DNA from: Biomphalaria glabrata | Lineage: Eukaryota > Mollusca > Gastropoda > Planorbidae | Reading direction: 5' to 3' | Length of the DNA stretch: 64,000 nt | Assembly (NCBI RefSeq): GCF_947242115.1 | Contig: NC_074716.1 | Coordinates: 1,628,001 to 1,692,000, forward strand | Shown: in pieces, positions 46,540 to 60,400 of the stretch | Layout: each line of letters opens with the position of its first letter | Position numbering within the stretch: the stretch's first letter is position 1 | Made by a program: the position numbers and the translations under genes | The notes under the pieces: generated by a model | Seen by the model: only the letters and a program-made list of their open reading frames with translations | The model's database searches: none | What the model was told of the DNA's origin: nothing

Positions 46540-47583
46540 GCTTGAGCTGTCCGTAAACATGCAGAGACATGCTGACACTGGTGACACACGCTATTTCTAT
46601 GAGTCGCTTCTATGTGCCTATGACCCAACTTACCAGACTTCTGCACCGATAAGATCAAAATGCGGTAAACGAATCTGCATACGCTGCCGCCTCTTTCGGT
46701 CTATCTATAAACCTCGGGAAAACAGAAGTCATGTTCCAAAAGTCGCCCAATAAAACATACTCAGCCCCAAGGATCACCGTAAACGGACAGCCCCTTAACG
46801 TGGTAGACCACTTCACATATCTGGGTAGTATAGTATCAAATGACGCCTCACTTAAATTTCAAGGGAAGTTGATAACCGTCTGGCCATTGCCAGTAGCGCT
46901 TTGGGACGCCTTCAGGCGATAGTTTGGCGGAATAAATCGCTCCGCCTATCTACAAAAATCAATGTCTACCAGGCGATGGTTCTCTCAACCATTATAGACC
47001 CTATATGTATCTGAGACATGACTATACAGAAGGCAACTAAGACTACTTGAGCGCTTTCACCAAAGATGCTTGCGCTCCATCATGGACATACGATGGCAAG
47101 ACCGCACTACAAACAGCGATGTCCTGTCCTTGCGAACGCCGTTTTGGACAGTATAGTGGGACTTCTTGAGGGCAGGGCACGTATCCTGGAAGACGAACGT
47201 ATGCCAAAGGCAGTCTTTTGTTGGTGAATTAAAAGGTGGTCGACGTAACTGAGGCGCCCCACGGAAACGCTTCAAAGACCATCTTAGGCTCCAACTTGCC
47301 TTAGCTGACATAGAAGAGAGCACCTGGTTGCATGCGGCCTCAGAAAGAGACAGCTGGAGGTCACTCACAGAGGCCGCGGGATACACATTTGAGACCGAAA
47401 AAAAAAAATCTACTGCCGAGTAGGCCTACAGACGCAGACGGCGAAAAGAAAATCTAAATTGACCACCTGCGGACAATGGTTAAGCTTGCCCTGGGTGTGA
47501 CAAATATGTAGGCTGCGCAGCCACGGGAAATATAAAATACTGCATTCCTCACAAATCTTCAGACTCGAAGACAAGCCTTATTA
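46540..47583 (+). mobile_element. LINE C-terminal half, frameshifted
   Basis: Broken frames give ITVNGQPLNVVDHFTYLGSI, then RQLRLLERFHQRCLRS, IRWQDRTTNSDVL, KRFKDHLRLQLALADIE and, near the end, a finger-like CPGCDK remnant. It is a different family from the fragment at 1590-2487. Several frameshifts and stops show it is old. Confidence 0.8.
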
Positions 47584-47589
47584 GTGTCT

Positions 47590-47638
47590 TATATAATACA
47601 GACGTTATTTCAAAAAAAGAAGATGATTACGTCCTAGT
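47590..47638 (-). mobile_element. CR1/Jockey-like LINE, 3' tail only
   Basis: TATAATACAGACGTTATTTC and GAAGATGATTACGTCCTA match the tail of the full copies. It runs straight into the AT microsatellite. Confidence 0.8.
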
Positions 47639-47639
47639 A

Positions 47640-47640
<1 letters not shown>

Positions 47641-47721
<81 letters not shown>

Positions 47722-47752
47722 GCATATATATATATATATATATATATATAAA
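47641..47752. repeat. AT microsatellite
   Basis: About 110 bases of nearly pure TA, with one GGCATA interruption. Confidence 0.95.
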
Positions 47753-48399
47753 TGCACACACAAAGGGAGGACATTAATAACAGTCCTTGAAATTTATTCA
47801 TTCTTGGATTTTATAAACCCTGTCTATTCTATTTTCTTTCTTTTCTACATGTAGCTTGGCTGTTGTATATAGATAAAACTTGTAAAAGTGAGAATATATG
47901 ATGGCCTACACAAAATGTAGACTATTCATGAAGAAGAGTAACCTTAATTAGTTGGGAACTTTACATCATCAGTTTGAAATTATTGGACACCAAAAGAGTA
48001 AAACATAACATTTTAATTATTATTTAATTTATTATTTTGGCCCAAACTCATGTGCATGCACGGTGTTTCGAGGGCTGATTAATAGGGCCTATATATATAT
48101 TACAGATCTAGATCTAGGTCATGAAAAGACCAAATAAATTCTAGAAAGGCAACCTAATCTAAATCTATCATGTTTTATTGAAGATGGTGTTTGTCTTAGA
48201 TCTGGATCTACATTAGAATAACCTAGACAAGATGATGTTTGCTGACCGCTCTAAGTGGCCTAAGTTCGATTATTATTATAGCTCTTGACTACTCTATTTG
48301 TAAACAATAGTCCCCAGAACGAGCATAACGGAAGCATGAGGTGGTGAGGTCTCAGTCTCACGCCACCAATGTAATCTGTCGATGTCGACGCTTTTCAGT

Positions 48400-50661
48400 T
48401 TGTATGTTTATATTATAATAATTATTATTTTATTAATAGATCTAATTAATTGTCTGAATCTAATATAAAGCAAATGTAATTAAAATAAAAGTTTTTAGAG
48501 TGTAGATTTAGAGAACTAGACTACATACATGATACCGGTAATATATATTACCGAATGATAATAAATCTAGACTAGACAGATATTCTAGAATTCTAGACTA
48601 GTCAACTCTACTCTAGCCTAAAACTTTACTTAGCTATCGACACGACAGTGAGTCGACAGTATAGTCTATTAGTCTTAGTATGATGAGTATCGTAATCAGT
48701 TAATTCAGTACGAGTAGGGACAGTCACACCACTCACATGTCATCAGACATAGTCATAGTCATAGTGCCATTGTGAGTGGTTTTATCTAAATTTAGAGATA
48801 TATTATATAGTAGCTTCTTATATTAGGCACAGCTCATCAAATTCTCCTTTTAGAAACACATCGCTTTTTTTGTTTATAATTAATTTGTTTTTATGTTTGG
48901 AGCTAAAAACGACGTTTCGGGACAGTGCATGTCCAATTTTAGATAAGTTCCTGTATTTTTGTTCCACTTTTCCAAAGCAGATGGCAGTTTTTTAGATTCT
49001 CGGTAACCAAGTATGTAAAGCTATTGTTTAAACCTCCCCCGGCAATTCATACCCATATAAGGGATGAAGGCTATATTATGAGCCTGTTTGATCGTAGGCT
49101 GATAGATCTATCAAAATAAGCTTCCAAACATCTTTAGAAAGACATTCCAATCACATTCATACTGTTAGCTGTTAAATAAAATTTAAAAAGGAGGTGTTTC
49201 AATGAATAATAATGAATTAAACACATTCTCCTATAGTGCACAAGGCAAAATCGTAATAAGAAATATTATTGGGATTAATAAATCTATGATTTTTTTCAAT
49301 AAATAAATGTGACCTAGATCGAGAAATCTAGAATATATAATTTATGAATGAAAGAAAAAGTGCGGGCTGCTAATTTGAAGCCAGAGACCATGCCCACTGC
49401 AGGTGATCACGCCAGGCGAGCGCTGGTGGTGAGGAGAGGTATACACTAAGCGTGTAGTGTCACAACCTATCATACAGGCAGTGGAGGGAAGGGGGAGAGA
49501 GTCATGAAAAGAATTATAAGCATCTATGGGAGGGAGGGGATGTTAAGGTGTAACAAAACGAACATCCAAAATATGAAAAGAAGAGGGTCCTTGGATGGGA
49601 ATTAAAAGAAAGAGACAGAGAATACATGTAGCCTAGTTGAAAATATCATGTTTATTAAATTATAATAATTAATTTATAGATCTATGATTTATAGAGATTT
49701 ATTTGTCTGTTTCTACACATAGATTATATAGGTAGGCATATATAGAGAGACAATATACTATAAATACATATTGCAGAAGTGAATCTACTTCTTTTAATAC
49801 AATCTAAATAATTTTTAATTAACACAGATATAATTTATTAGCAATAACATAGTGGTGTTTCTTAACGGTGCTCGATGTGTGCTGAAGGAGAAAGCACAAA
49901 AACTGCGTTTATTATAGGAGCATGAAGTGACCTGATTTATTTTAAAATAAAATCTTGACTATGAGTGGTAATTCAAAGAAACACAGCTATTTTTATAGTC
50001 CTTTAGTTGCAGAATAAGAATCTGCTTTCAGTTTTTTTGTAAGTTAAACCGTCACCAAATAAAAAAATAAAATAAAAATTTGACCTAGTTCCCGAATACG
50101 GTGTGCCTAATATAAGAATCTACTATATATAGATCTAGTAACAACACAAGTAACACAAGTTGATTAGAGTGACAGTCAAGAAATAGAACCTACATTTATC
50201 AAACTTAGTCTTATACAAATTGGTAACAGAATACAAATACTCTACTTATATAGATTATTAATATTAATATTATTATGAAATCTAGATAGATGATTAAAAT
50301 TTAAAAAATAGTCTAGATTCTAGATCTATAAATATATATTATATATAGATTATAGTTTAATTTATAGATCTATATCATTATTATCATCTAGCCTGCTAGT
50401 CTAGTAACTACATTTTAACTGGTCTATTTTAAAATACTTTACTGTCTAGTAAGTAAAGTCACTCTACTAAGTCACTCACTTTAGTGTCTATCTCTAAATA
50501 TGACTATATTACTATATGTCACTATGACTATAGTCTACTATAGATCTAGAATTAGAATCTAATAATCTAATAGAACTAGACTATATATATATTATAATAT
50601 ATATATATATATATTATTTATATTATAGGCCTATATATATATTATATATATATATATATAT
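48400..50661. repeat. AGATCT/CTAG-rich simple DNA with AT microsatellite
   Basis: Long stretches consist of TCTAGA, AGATCT and TATATA words. A TA block lies at 50583-50661. No gene is visible. Confidence 0.6.
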
Positions 50662-51828
50662 GCACACTTTATTATTACTTTTTATATATTATTAGATTTA
50701 AATATCTACTAACTTATCTTAGATCTTTAGAATTTATTATCTAAATTTCTACTTGGAATAGTAAGGTGGCAATAAAACAGCCATTTTGAACATTTTAAGC
50801 CTAGTCGATGCTATATTTTGTTTTTATGAATTACATTTTGAATTTTTTGGCTCATAATGGTTAAACCTAGAAAAAAAATTTAATTGTATATTTGTCAGTG
50901 AAAATAGATATATATGTAATAATGTGTCCCTAGGTATAGTTAAAATATAATGTCAAACAAATTTTTTCCCTCTGACTACTACATCAAACATCTTGTGTAC
51001 AAGATATTGAAAATAATGTATTTTAAAAATGTTAGAATCATCTAATTCCTTCATATAAATCATTTCTTTTCTAACATGGTAAACAATGATTCCGATAAGG
51101 ACAGAAAGAACTATTTCTCCCAGATATTTTTTTTTCAGCATGGTTAATGCTAATGTTAATGACAGGAAAGAGCAATTAATTATAATTAATGGGAAAGGGA
51201 GGTAATAAAATTTCAAAATTAATTTTGTTAACATTTATAGGAACACATTTTTGCTGGGAAAATAATGTTTAATAAACATGTAATATATAAATTATTTGTG
51301 TGCTTTGTTGTGTATTTGCTACTAATATATATAGGCAGCACTAGGTGCACAATGTTTATCTGAGATGAACTGCATCTATAGTGGTTTCCAGATCAGGCAG
51401 CACTCTATAGAGTTTTTCTCTTATAAGAGTGTTTTCATGCCAGTGTCTTATTCTTGATAGAGAATGCAGTTATAAAGAACATTTCAGCATTCTTCTGGAA
51501 TGGTCAGATGTGTCCAGTTCTGAGGCCAAAAATTAGACTAAATTCTAAATCCTAAATAGCAATTTTCTCAATTAAAAATTCTCTTGAACCATAAAAATAC
51601 AAATATACATTTGGCTATATCTTTTTAGTAGAGTTTTAATATCATTGATATATCTAGCATGAAAAGGGGCCTGAAAACTTGAACTGAAGCTATTAAAACT
51701 GTTAAAAAAAAACATTTAGCACAAAATTATTAGAATAAAAAAAAATACTCATTGCGGCTTTAATTAAACATCTTTAAATCTCACAGGAAAAAGAAGAGTT
51801 ACTTTGAAACATGGTAGTCCCAACCTTG

Positions 51829-52023
51829 AGACCAAAGTTTAAATAAAAAATGTCAAAATATTAATACAGTCATTTGTAATTGTCAACAGAAATATTTTTT
51901 TTATTTTTTAGTGTAATGAGCTTCGGACCAAAGTTTAAATAAAAAATGTCAAAATATTAATACAGTCATTTGTGAATGTCAACAGAAATATTTTTTTTTT
52001 ATTTTTTAGTGTAATGAGCTTCC
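51829..52023 (+). repeat. tandem duplication of about 94 bp
   Basis: Two nearly identical copies carry ACCAAAGTTTAAATAAAAAA, TACAGTCATTTGT and GTGTAATGAGCTTC. They differ by a base and in T-run length. Confidence 0.9.
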
Positions 52024-52816
52024 TTTACATAATAGAATACTAACAATTTTTTTTACTACTAAACATTTCATTAGGAACAGGAACTAGGCCTTGGTTGTTT
52101 TTCTACATTAATCAGAACAGTTATAAATTTAATACTGAAAATAACTGTTACATGAATGCAGTTCTTTTTTTATGAGAAGACATAGGCTGCCCAGCTGGTT
52201 TTTTTTTCTTCCATAGAGGAAATGATAGAATACAAATGACATCATCAACAACAAGTGTCAAAATACTAGCAAAAAGTGTAGAGCATAGAACTGTTTTTTT
52301 TATGTAGATAAAAAGGCTCTTTTGAAAAGTTTGTGACTTGGTCGCAGTTTCATGTAGTCTAATGCAGACACCCCCACCCCCCGGACAAAATGTGTGTTCC
52401 CTTCTCACTGACAGTGTTGATGTTTTACAGTACAATACTTAATCAACCTACTGCATTTCTCTGACAGCAATCAAGTCTACACTATAGAGGTTGGAATAAT
52501 TATTGACTTGTTAATTGACATTGTGATCTTTATCTCTATTAACTCAGCTTATAGACTTACTACAAGTGTCACTCTTGTTTAGAGCACTAGGCCTAAGATC
52601 TGACTCTGCCTTGTTTATAGCACTATGCCCAAAATCTGACTCTGCCTTGGTCTGCCTATTGTGGCTTTAGTATTGTTATAGAAACATTTATTGGTATAGT
52701 ACATCATGTATCTACAAAACCTACATATCTAAACTTGTTGTTTTATTGTTTAGTCTTCTTATAAGTTGCAGATGTCCCTTTAAAAAAAAAAGAATATTAG
52801 TGTGCACTCGTGCCCA

Positions 52817-53070
52817 AGGAGGCGCCATGGCTGAGTGGTAAAGAGCTTGGCTTCTCAACTGGGAGTCCCTGGTTCAAATCCTGATGAAGATTGGGATTTT
52901 TAGTTTCAGGATCTTTGAGCACCTTTGAGTCACCCAGCTCTAATGGGTACCTGACATGAGTTGGCGAAAAGTAAAGGCAGTTGGTCGTTGTGCTGGCCAC
53001 ATGACACCTTGTTAACCATGGGCCACAGAAACAGATGACCTTTATATCATCTGCCCCATAGGTCTGAAAG
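52817..53070 (+). mobile_element. tRNA-derived SINE, family A
   Basis: It has GGCGCCATGGCTGAGTGGTA and the B-box-like GGTTCAAATCC, then GAGCACCTTTGAGTCACCC, GGTCGTTGTGCTGGCCACAT and CATCTGCCCCATAGGTCTGA. Confidence 0.9.
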
Positions 53071-54083
53071 GGAACTTATTTGTGCCCAATTTTTTTACAA
53101 CCTAAAGCTTCATTATTTTTTGTTTCACTGTTACTCTTGGCTACATTTACATATTCATGTCATTTACTGTAAAACTTGGTTTAGCTATATTGGAAAAACT
53201 AGGCTACACTGGCTGTGATGTATGTACAATTTTAGGAGGAGTTAAGTCTGAACTGGCCAGTAGAAGATACTTTACTGCTTGGCAATGTAACCGTATTCTC
53301 TACCACTGTCTTCAACATCTATATAATGTATCAGTAAGAATAGTAATGTGCTGTTTAGGTAAAATTGAAGACGTATTGTGATTAAATCAATAGTGGCAAA
53401 GGTAAAATTCAATTTTTATGTGTGTTTATTGGAGATTTTCATATATGGCAGAAAAACTATACATAGCTAGCTTTTTTAAGTATTTGGTGTACTACAAAAT
53501 TGTTGAATAGCTATGCTTTTTTAAAAGATATATCATGTTTGGTTACCTTTTGGCACTGCAGAATCAAATTTTCTAAGCTTTTCTGTTCAAAGCACAAAAT
53601 AATTTTAATGTGGAGGAAGCATTAGGCTTTCACTCTATGACTTAAAACTTATTTTAAAACACATGGGCAACCAACTAGTGGCAATAAAGGTGATTGATAT
53701 GAAGATCATCTGTCATTCATTGAGATATTGTTATAATTATAGTTCAATTCTTTTTTTTTCTTTTTTTCTTGTTTTTTTAGTTGGCAACAGTTAAGTTCAA
53801 TTTAGCTTCAGTTACATTATTTAGTTTATGGTGAAATTCTTGAAAACTTTGAACAACCTGCGATGTAGTGTTTTGACTAGACGAGTCACTAAGAGGCTCT
53901 TAACACCCGCATGTCAAAATACCACTAAGTGTATTACAATAGGTAGATGTGACTAGTGAGTGATGGTATTTGTTTACTGTCCACAGATCAAGTGACATCA
54001 TCTGAAACACAAGCTGTGACTTTTTGTTTACCTTCGGCCTGAACATTTGGGGATACTTGTGGGGGAAACTTTGGGCAGGTAAC

Positions 54084-54448
54084 ATGGAAGGAGACGGAAG
54101 CAAAGAGTTGCCACCCAAAGAGTCCAAGAAGAACAAGCGCCACAGAGCGGTAAAGTCAAAGGATTTGAAGACACAGGAAGCTGCTCCTACTTCTTTGCTT
54201 CCTGGGAACGCTAAGTCAAAGGTTGAAACGGTGACCATTCCAAACACAGGAAGCGCTAAAGGAGCTCCCTCGAGAGGGGGTGTCTTTTTCGACTTGATGG
54301 AAGAGAGTAGTACTAGCAATGAAGAGAACACAGAAGCAGAAGAAGAGATTGGGCCACTCAGGTCAATAAGAGCCCCATTGTCAACTCAGTCTTCATATGA
54401 GGTGACTGAGATGTTGCTGGACCCAGCTGCCCATACTCCAAACATGAG
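54084..54448 (+). CDS. ACC: ACC alternative first exon 1a
   Basis: 121 codons plus AG, ending in HTPNMR at a GTGAGC donor; AG joins the G of the exon at 61748. The product is hydrophilic and rich in K, S and E, like the extended N-termini of ACC2-type proteins. 54084 is the first ATG after an in-frame TGA at 54003-54005. Between the two, the frame encodes a hydrophobic run FLFTFGLNIWGYLWGKLW without an ATG. Confidence 0.75.
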
Positions 54449-57400
54449 GTGAGCATTCAATTTGAAATTCTTTAGAAACTCTCACTGTGTTATCCGGATT
54501 TTTTTCATATAATATAAAAGTATTAGTCACTTATGTTTATTTAGCCATTTCTAGATTTTTCATCATCTGTAGATGGGCAGAAGATTGTGCCTTAACTAAA
54601 ATAGAAAAATAATAAAAAGGATACCGGATATAGTTTTTATTTTTTTTAATTAATCATTTTTCTATGTATTTTAAAAGATGTATTATATGAATATATTAGT
54701 CTATTAATATCCACAAGCTTTTACCAAATATCTTGTCAAATATGTGATAATAAGTAAATTATTATCACTGTCGCTTTTTTCACTTTTTTTTTTCGTCTCA
54801 TGGTTGATGATTTACCAAAATTTTAACACCAATCTGTTCCTTAACAATAATTATTGAAAATTCTAAACTTTAATGTAGATTGTGAGCTTTAGTTCTCTGG
54901 ATTTTTATCTGTTGCTGAAGGCCAGTTTTGCTATTTTTCTAGTGTATGTAGATCTCTGATAACTATATTGTTTTATAAATATATACATGACTTTGAATTA
55001 TTGTTTTAAAAATGGTATATATAAGTTTAAAGAAACAGCTTGCATATATTTGATTTTGGCTCTTTTTCTCAATAATGGTTAAATTGGATTTTCAATATTA
55101 CTTTTTAGTATTTGAGCTCTGAATGTAACAGACAGATGGACAGAACAGATACAAATAGATAGTAGATAAAAATCTAAATTTTGTTAATCATTAAAGAGTA
55201 ACTTACAAAAGCAGAAAGATGACTACATCAAACACAGAGAGACAGCTTTATAATTTATAACTTTAATTTAGGTTTCTTTATAGCAGTCTAATGAATAGTT
55301 GAAAATGACATTTTGAAGACCTTTTAATTTTAAAAGAAAAATATAGTTAAACAAGTTAAGTGTTACAAATTCATAATTGGTCCTAGGGGTGGGGGTGACT
55401 TTTGAGTTTTTTTTTCAAAACAAAGTATGGTTATTGTATGCATGTAAAAATGTTGTTCTTTCGATATTGAGCATTTCTGTGTGTAATGAAATGTATGTAT
55501 GAGTTGTAATCTTGTAACAGAACAGCTGTGTCATTGAGTGAATTGTCTAATAGTGTTACTCTGATTTTTCTAAGTCTTTATTATTTATTAAAGACTCTCT
55601 GCTTTCCTTGGTTATTCTACTATCGGTCTAACTAATAGACAAAGTGAATATAATTAGCAGCTCATAATCTCCATGGTTTGAGCTTGGCTTTGTTCAACAA
55701 GCTTCATATCAACAGTGAAAACAAACACACTCAGTTCTAACATGACTGATTGCTTGAGTAAACTGGACACACAGCAGGACACAGAAAACAAACAAATCAA
55801 TTCCACTACAAGCACATGGAACATGCTCTCTATAGAAAATCGAGTGCTATCATTTAAGATCCCTGTACCATCACACATGTTCTGTGCATTTATTCAATGA
55901 CACTCGTGTAGAGAGCATGTGTTTTATTTTTACTTGAAACTGTTTTTGTGTGCGATGGAAACTTTTCAGTGTTGCCCAACCCACAGTCCTGTGTTTCCAT
56001 GTCTGTTTATGTTGCCCAACCCCACAGTCCTGTGTTTCCATGTCTGTTTATGTTGCCCAACCCACAGTCCTGTGTTTCCATGTCTGCTTATGTTGCCCAA
56101 CAAACAGTCCTGTGTTTCCATGCCTGCTTATGTTGCCCAACCCACAGTCCTGTGTTTCCATGTCTGCTTATGTTGCCCAACAAACAGTCCTGTGTTTCCA
56201 TGTCTGCTTATGTTGCCCAACCCACAGTCCTGTGTTTCCATGTCTACTTATGTTGCCCAATCCACAGTCCTGTGTTTCCATGTCTGCTTATGTTGCCCAA
56301 CACACAGTCCTGTGTTTCCATGTCTGCTTATGTTACCCAACAAACAGTCCTGTGTTTCCATGTCTGCTTATGTTGTCCAACAAACAGTCCTGTGTTTCCA
56401 TATCTGCTTATGTTGCCCAACAAACAGTCCTGTGTTTCCATGTCTGCTTATGTTGCCCAATACACAGTCCTGTGTTTCCATGTCTGCTTATGTTGCCCAA
56501 TCCACAGTCCTGTGTTTCCATGTCTGCTTATGTTGTCCAACAAACAGTCCTGTGTTTCCATGTCTGCTTATGTTGTCCAACCCACAGTCCTGTGTTTCCA
56601 TGTCTGCTTATGTTGCCCAACAAACAGTCCTGTGTTTCCATGTCTGCTTAAAGGCACATTCCTCGTGCTAAGACAAATTAGTACAATTGCCCCTTCTTCC
56701 CTAGCGCTATTAGAGCATGGAATGGGTTGCCTGAGCTAGCCAGAAAAACCAGTGACTTGGCAGAATTTAGGTCATTGGATAATATGTATGACTAAATGCA
56801 TGACGCATTGGACGAAATCATCTTTTTTTTTTTTTTTTGAAGTAACGTCTGAATTATTATCTAAGATAAGATAACAGTGAAGCAAGTCTTCCACATTTTG
56901 ACAGTTTCGTCTTTATCAATGCACATTAATTTGATATTAGATCTAGTATTAGACCTATCTGACTATCTCTTTCAAACCCATTTCATTCTCTCTAGATCTA
57001 ACATTAGTGAAAGAAAAAAAGGCGGAAAATTCTGACATGCACTCGTATGTTTCTAGTCATGTCTATCCTGTACGCTACACTTTTCGAGTGCACTAGTCAT
57101 GACCTTTATGAGTTCTTTTTTTTTTTTTTTTTTGGGTGAAACTGAATCAGAGTTGCCTCCTCATTTACTTCTCGTGCTTTATGCTCTTTTAGCAGCTCAG
57201 AGAGCAAAAACATGTGTACCACGTCATCACACGAATACATATGATTTAACAATGTAGACACAATCTCTTTCTTTTTATTATTTTTTTTAAACCATTCCTT
57301 CCCCCCCCCCCCCATTTTGTTTCAATAACATACCCAGTAGGCCTACTACTTTTTCCTGGTCTTACTTAAGTCGCGTGGATCACACTTCTATAATCTTCAA

Positions 57401-60400
57401 CCATACAACAGGTTGTAAGGTCAGAGTTGAATAGTTCACATCCATTAGTCACGTGACACGCCAAGATTTCAGCGTATCGAACACAAATCTTGTCATGTTT
57501 GTCGCATTATGTCCAGTTACCCAACTGTGTCACAATCACCGCTCTTCTTTCTGCTACACTCTTATAATTTCTCCCCCCCCCCCCACGTTCAGAGTAGTCA
57601 TCTCTCTCCCCTGTTACAAATATACATACACACACTTCATGTAGTTGCATTGTCAATCATCAATATTGTGGTGGCGTCTGATACGATCCACCGATTGGGG
57701 GGGGGGGGGGGAGGACATAATAATAAGCATTGTCTACCGTACCATAGCCACTGTGTCCAGAAGGGGAGATGGGTAGAAGGATTTAGTTTTTGTTCCTAGA
57801 CTATTTGATAAGCAAACTACGCTATACTGATTGAATAGTTTACAAACTGATATTAAGTATCCTGTTTTGTCCACTCAGCAATGCTTTATCAATACCACTA
57901 GAGGCCTTGCTACTAGTTCATAGATTAGTTTTCATAGACTGCAATTATCTCAAGTTCAACACATTCAGGGTCAAAGCTTGTGTTCGTATTGATAATCATT
58001 ATTGACTTACTGCTTGTAATTCATTGCAAAGAAATTAAAATGAATTATTTACTAAGAGAAATACTCCGAAGCAAGTATTGAAAGAAGCGTGTCTACAACT
58101 TGAAGCTAACCATGCGTACTGTGCCTAGAGCCTAGACTTTGATAATGATGGGTCATTAGTTCTGACAGTACTGTACACACATAGTTGAAAACCCACTTCT
58201 CCCTTTATTGTATAAATCTACCATCATTCGTTTTGTTTTTAAGGCACAAAGAGTCAACGAAATATATTTTTAGTTGGTTGATGTAAACAATAAGCATATT
58301 AAATAAATAAAAATATGCCATCATTAGCTTTTTGTACGAGATGACCTAGATTCCTGATCTATAGATCTAGAGTAGATCTAGCTTAAATCACTCATTCATT
58401 AAGACATTAGATGAAGATCTTGACCCATTATTGTATTAGGGAGTGGTCTTATTTTTAATTTTAAGATGGTTTATTGATCTCGATGTACACGATCTCAACC
58501 TGGGTCTAGATCTAGAATATAGTATTCTAGATCTAGGCTAGATCTATCAAATTATGATCTAGATCTGTAGCCTAAGTCTTCCTTGACATTTTTTTTTGGT
58601 GGTATGATCGAAGAACTCTTCTGCATTTAGAAAACACAATTGTAGTCAATGGTTTGTTTGTGTATGTTGAGAGGGATAATTATGGCTGCCTGATTACCTG
58701 TTTCAGTGTTTGTGAAGGATTTCTTAGAGTACTTTAAGACTTTGTTTATTTAACTAAAAATGTCGAATAGTAATCAAGATAATAAAAATGAATCAGCGGA
58801 TAAGAAAGAACACCAGCCCTTCTTGGGACACAGGTAAAACTAGATCAATCGTAAAGTCTTTTTGATGAGTAGAAGTAGAAGAATTCAATAACGAATGAAT
58901 GACCTGCTAGATTTAAATGTTAATAATTGTAACTTTTGTTCAATGTTGTGACATGACTCAGTGATATCGGATCACGGTCTTTTAATAACTTTCAATTTAA
59001 ACTCTTTGCACTGCTTGGATTTTTTTCAGCTAAAAGTGACTTCAGCTCTAGATCTATATATCTAACTAGAAATAAATACGTCTAGATCATTATCTAACTA
59101 GAAATAAATACGTCTAGATCATTATCTAACTAGAAATAAATACGTCTAGATCATTATCTAACTAGAAATAAATACGTCTAGATCATTATCTAACTAGAAA
59201 TATTCTATTATATTTATATCAGATATAATAATAATAATATCATATGGACATTTCTAGATTTAGGATTTTAGGGAAACAAAATAGCACGGCAAAAATATTT
59301 GTCAGTCATTTTGCTAGAAATACTTTAGATATCTTAAAATATTAATTATATAAATTAAAGCCAATATTTTTTTTATTTAAATGTTATTATTTTTTCAGGA
59401 AACACTTTAGATATCTTAAAATATAAATAAGAAACATTATGCAAGAATTATAATAGCTAAAATGAACAATTTCAAAATATAGCATTTATTTATATTCCAA
59501 ATGTGTACACACAAAACACACAGTTACTTCCATACTTATCAGATTTACACACATACACAAACTTTCACAAAGTTGAATTGTATGCAATGTCAAAGAAACT
59601 CCATCTTAATTTATTATATTCTTAATTAATGCAGTTGTCATTGGTTCCATTTGTTAACATTATTTTAAAACAAAATCGTTTTCACTGCTACAAAAGTAGA
59701 TAGAAGTAAAAAGGTGAAAGTTCTGCAGTCGATATTTTATATAAAGTTATGCCTAACTTTCTTCTTCTGTCTCACAATTTAGGAGGAGGGGGGAGCACCC
59801 ACTAGATCTATGACTTTTTCACTCCATGTAGTCATTCATCCAACTCTCTGTCTTCCACACAGGTTGCTTTAGAAAGGCTGTAAGATCTTGTAGCATATTC
59901 ATGCAACATATTTGTATTTTTTATTTGTATAATGTTGAGTGTGGCCCATTGTATCTATAACTCTTTGGCAGATCTCTTAATTTTAATTTGTATGAATGTA
60001 TTTTGTATGAATGAATGTAATTCTAAGGGAATGGATAGATTCTACATTTATGTTTATTGAATATTTATCTTTCCATTCAACAAATTATAAAGTTCTATGT
60101 CTTGCATCTGTCTTATTGCTTTGTTTACATCATCAAGACAGACAAGACTGCAATTATCATCATGTCCGCTACACTGTCAACTTGACCCTAATCTTATAAC
60201 CTTTTTCCTGATTAGTGCATTGTAAACACACTCAGATTTTCAAGTTTCAATATTAAAAAGTATACAGAACAATAGTAAAATTAAATAGATATAAACCCTC
60301 TCGCTTTTCTATTGTCTTTTCTACATCATACATATTTTTTTTCTCCTAATGTTTGTTTATTGCTTATGTAGCAATAATTATCTAGACAGAAGGTTTCCTC

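Larger units (their letters stand above)
42439..53985. other. intergenic region between divergent CDC40 and ACC genes
   Basis: About 11.5 kb with no supported host exon. It holds a CR1-like LINE (42778-43650), SINE B (44002-44180), an unexplained more complex island (44230-45157), a LINE C-terminal half (46540-47583), AT microsatellites, long AGATCT-rich zones (48400-50600), a tandem duplication (51829-52023) and SINE A (52817-53070). CDC40's promoter should lie just right of 42438. Confidence 0.6.
54449..58759 (+). other. ACC intron between exons 1a and 1b
   Basis: It holds the 40-bp minisatellite (55966-56650), a CR1-like LINE end (56651-56872), long homopolymer runs (T at 57115-57134, C at 57301, C at 57574, G at 57698) and an AGATCT-rich zone at 58340-58580. 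Exon 1b's promoter should lie at its right end. Confidence 0.6.

Noticed and set aside
50953-51234. 93-codon hydrophobic minus-strand frame
   Set aside because: It is AT-rich, has no family motif and no splice or promoter support.
53157-53381. 74-codon plus-strand frame (VKLGLAILEKLGYTGCDV)
   Set aside because: It looks fairly complex but has no recognisable motif or flanking splice sites with a partner exon.
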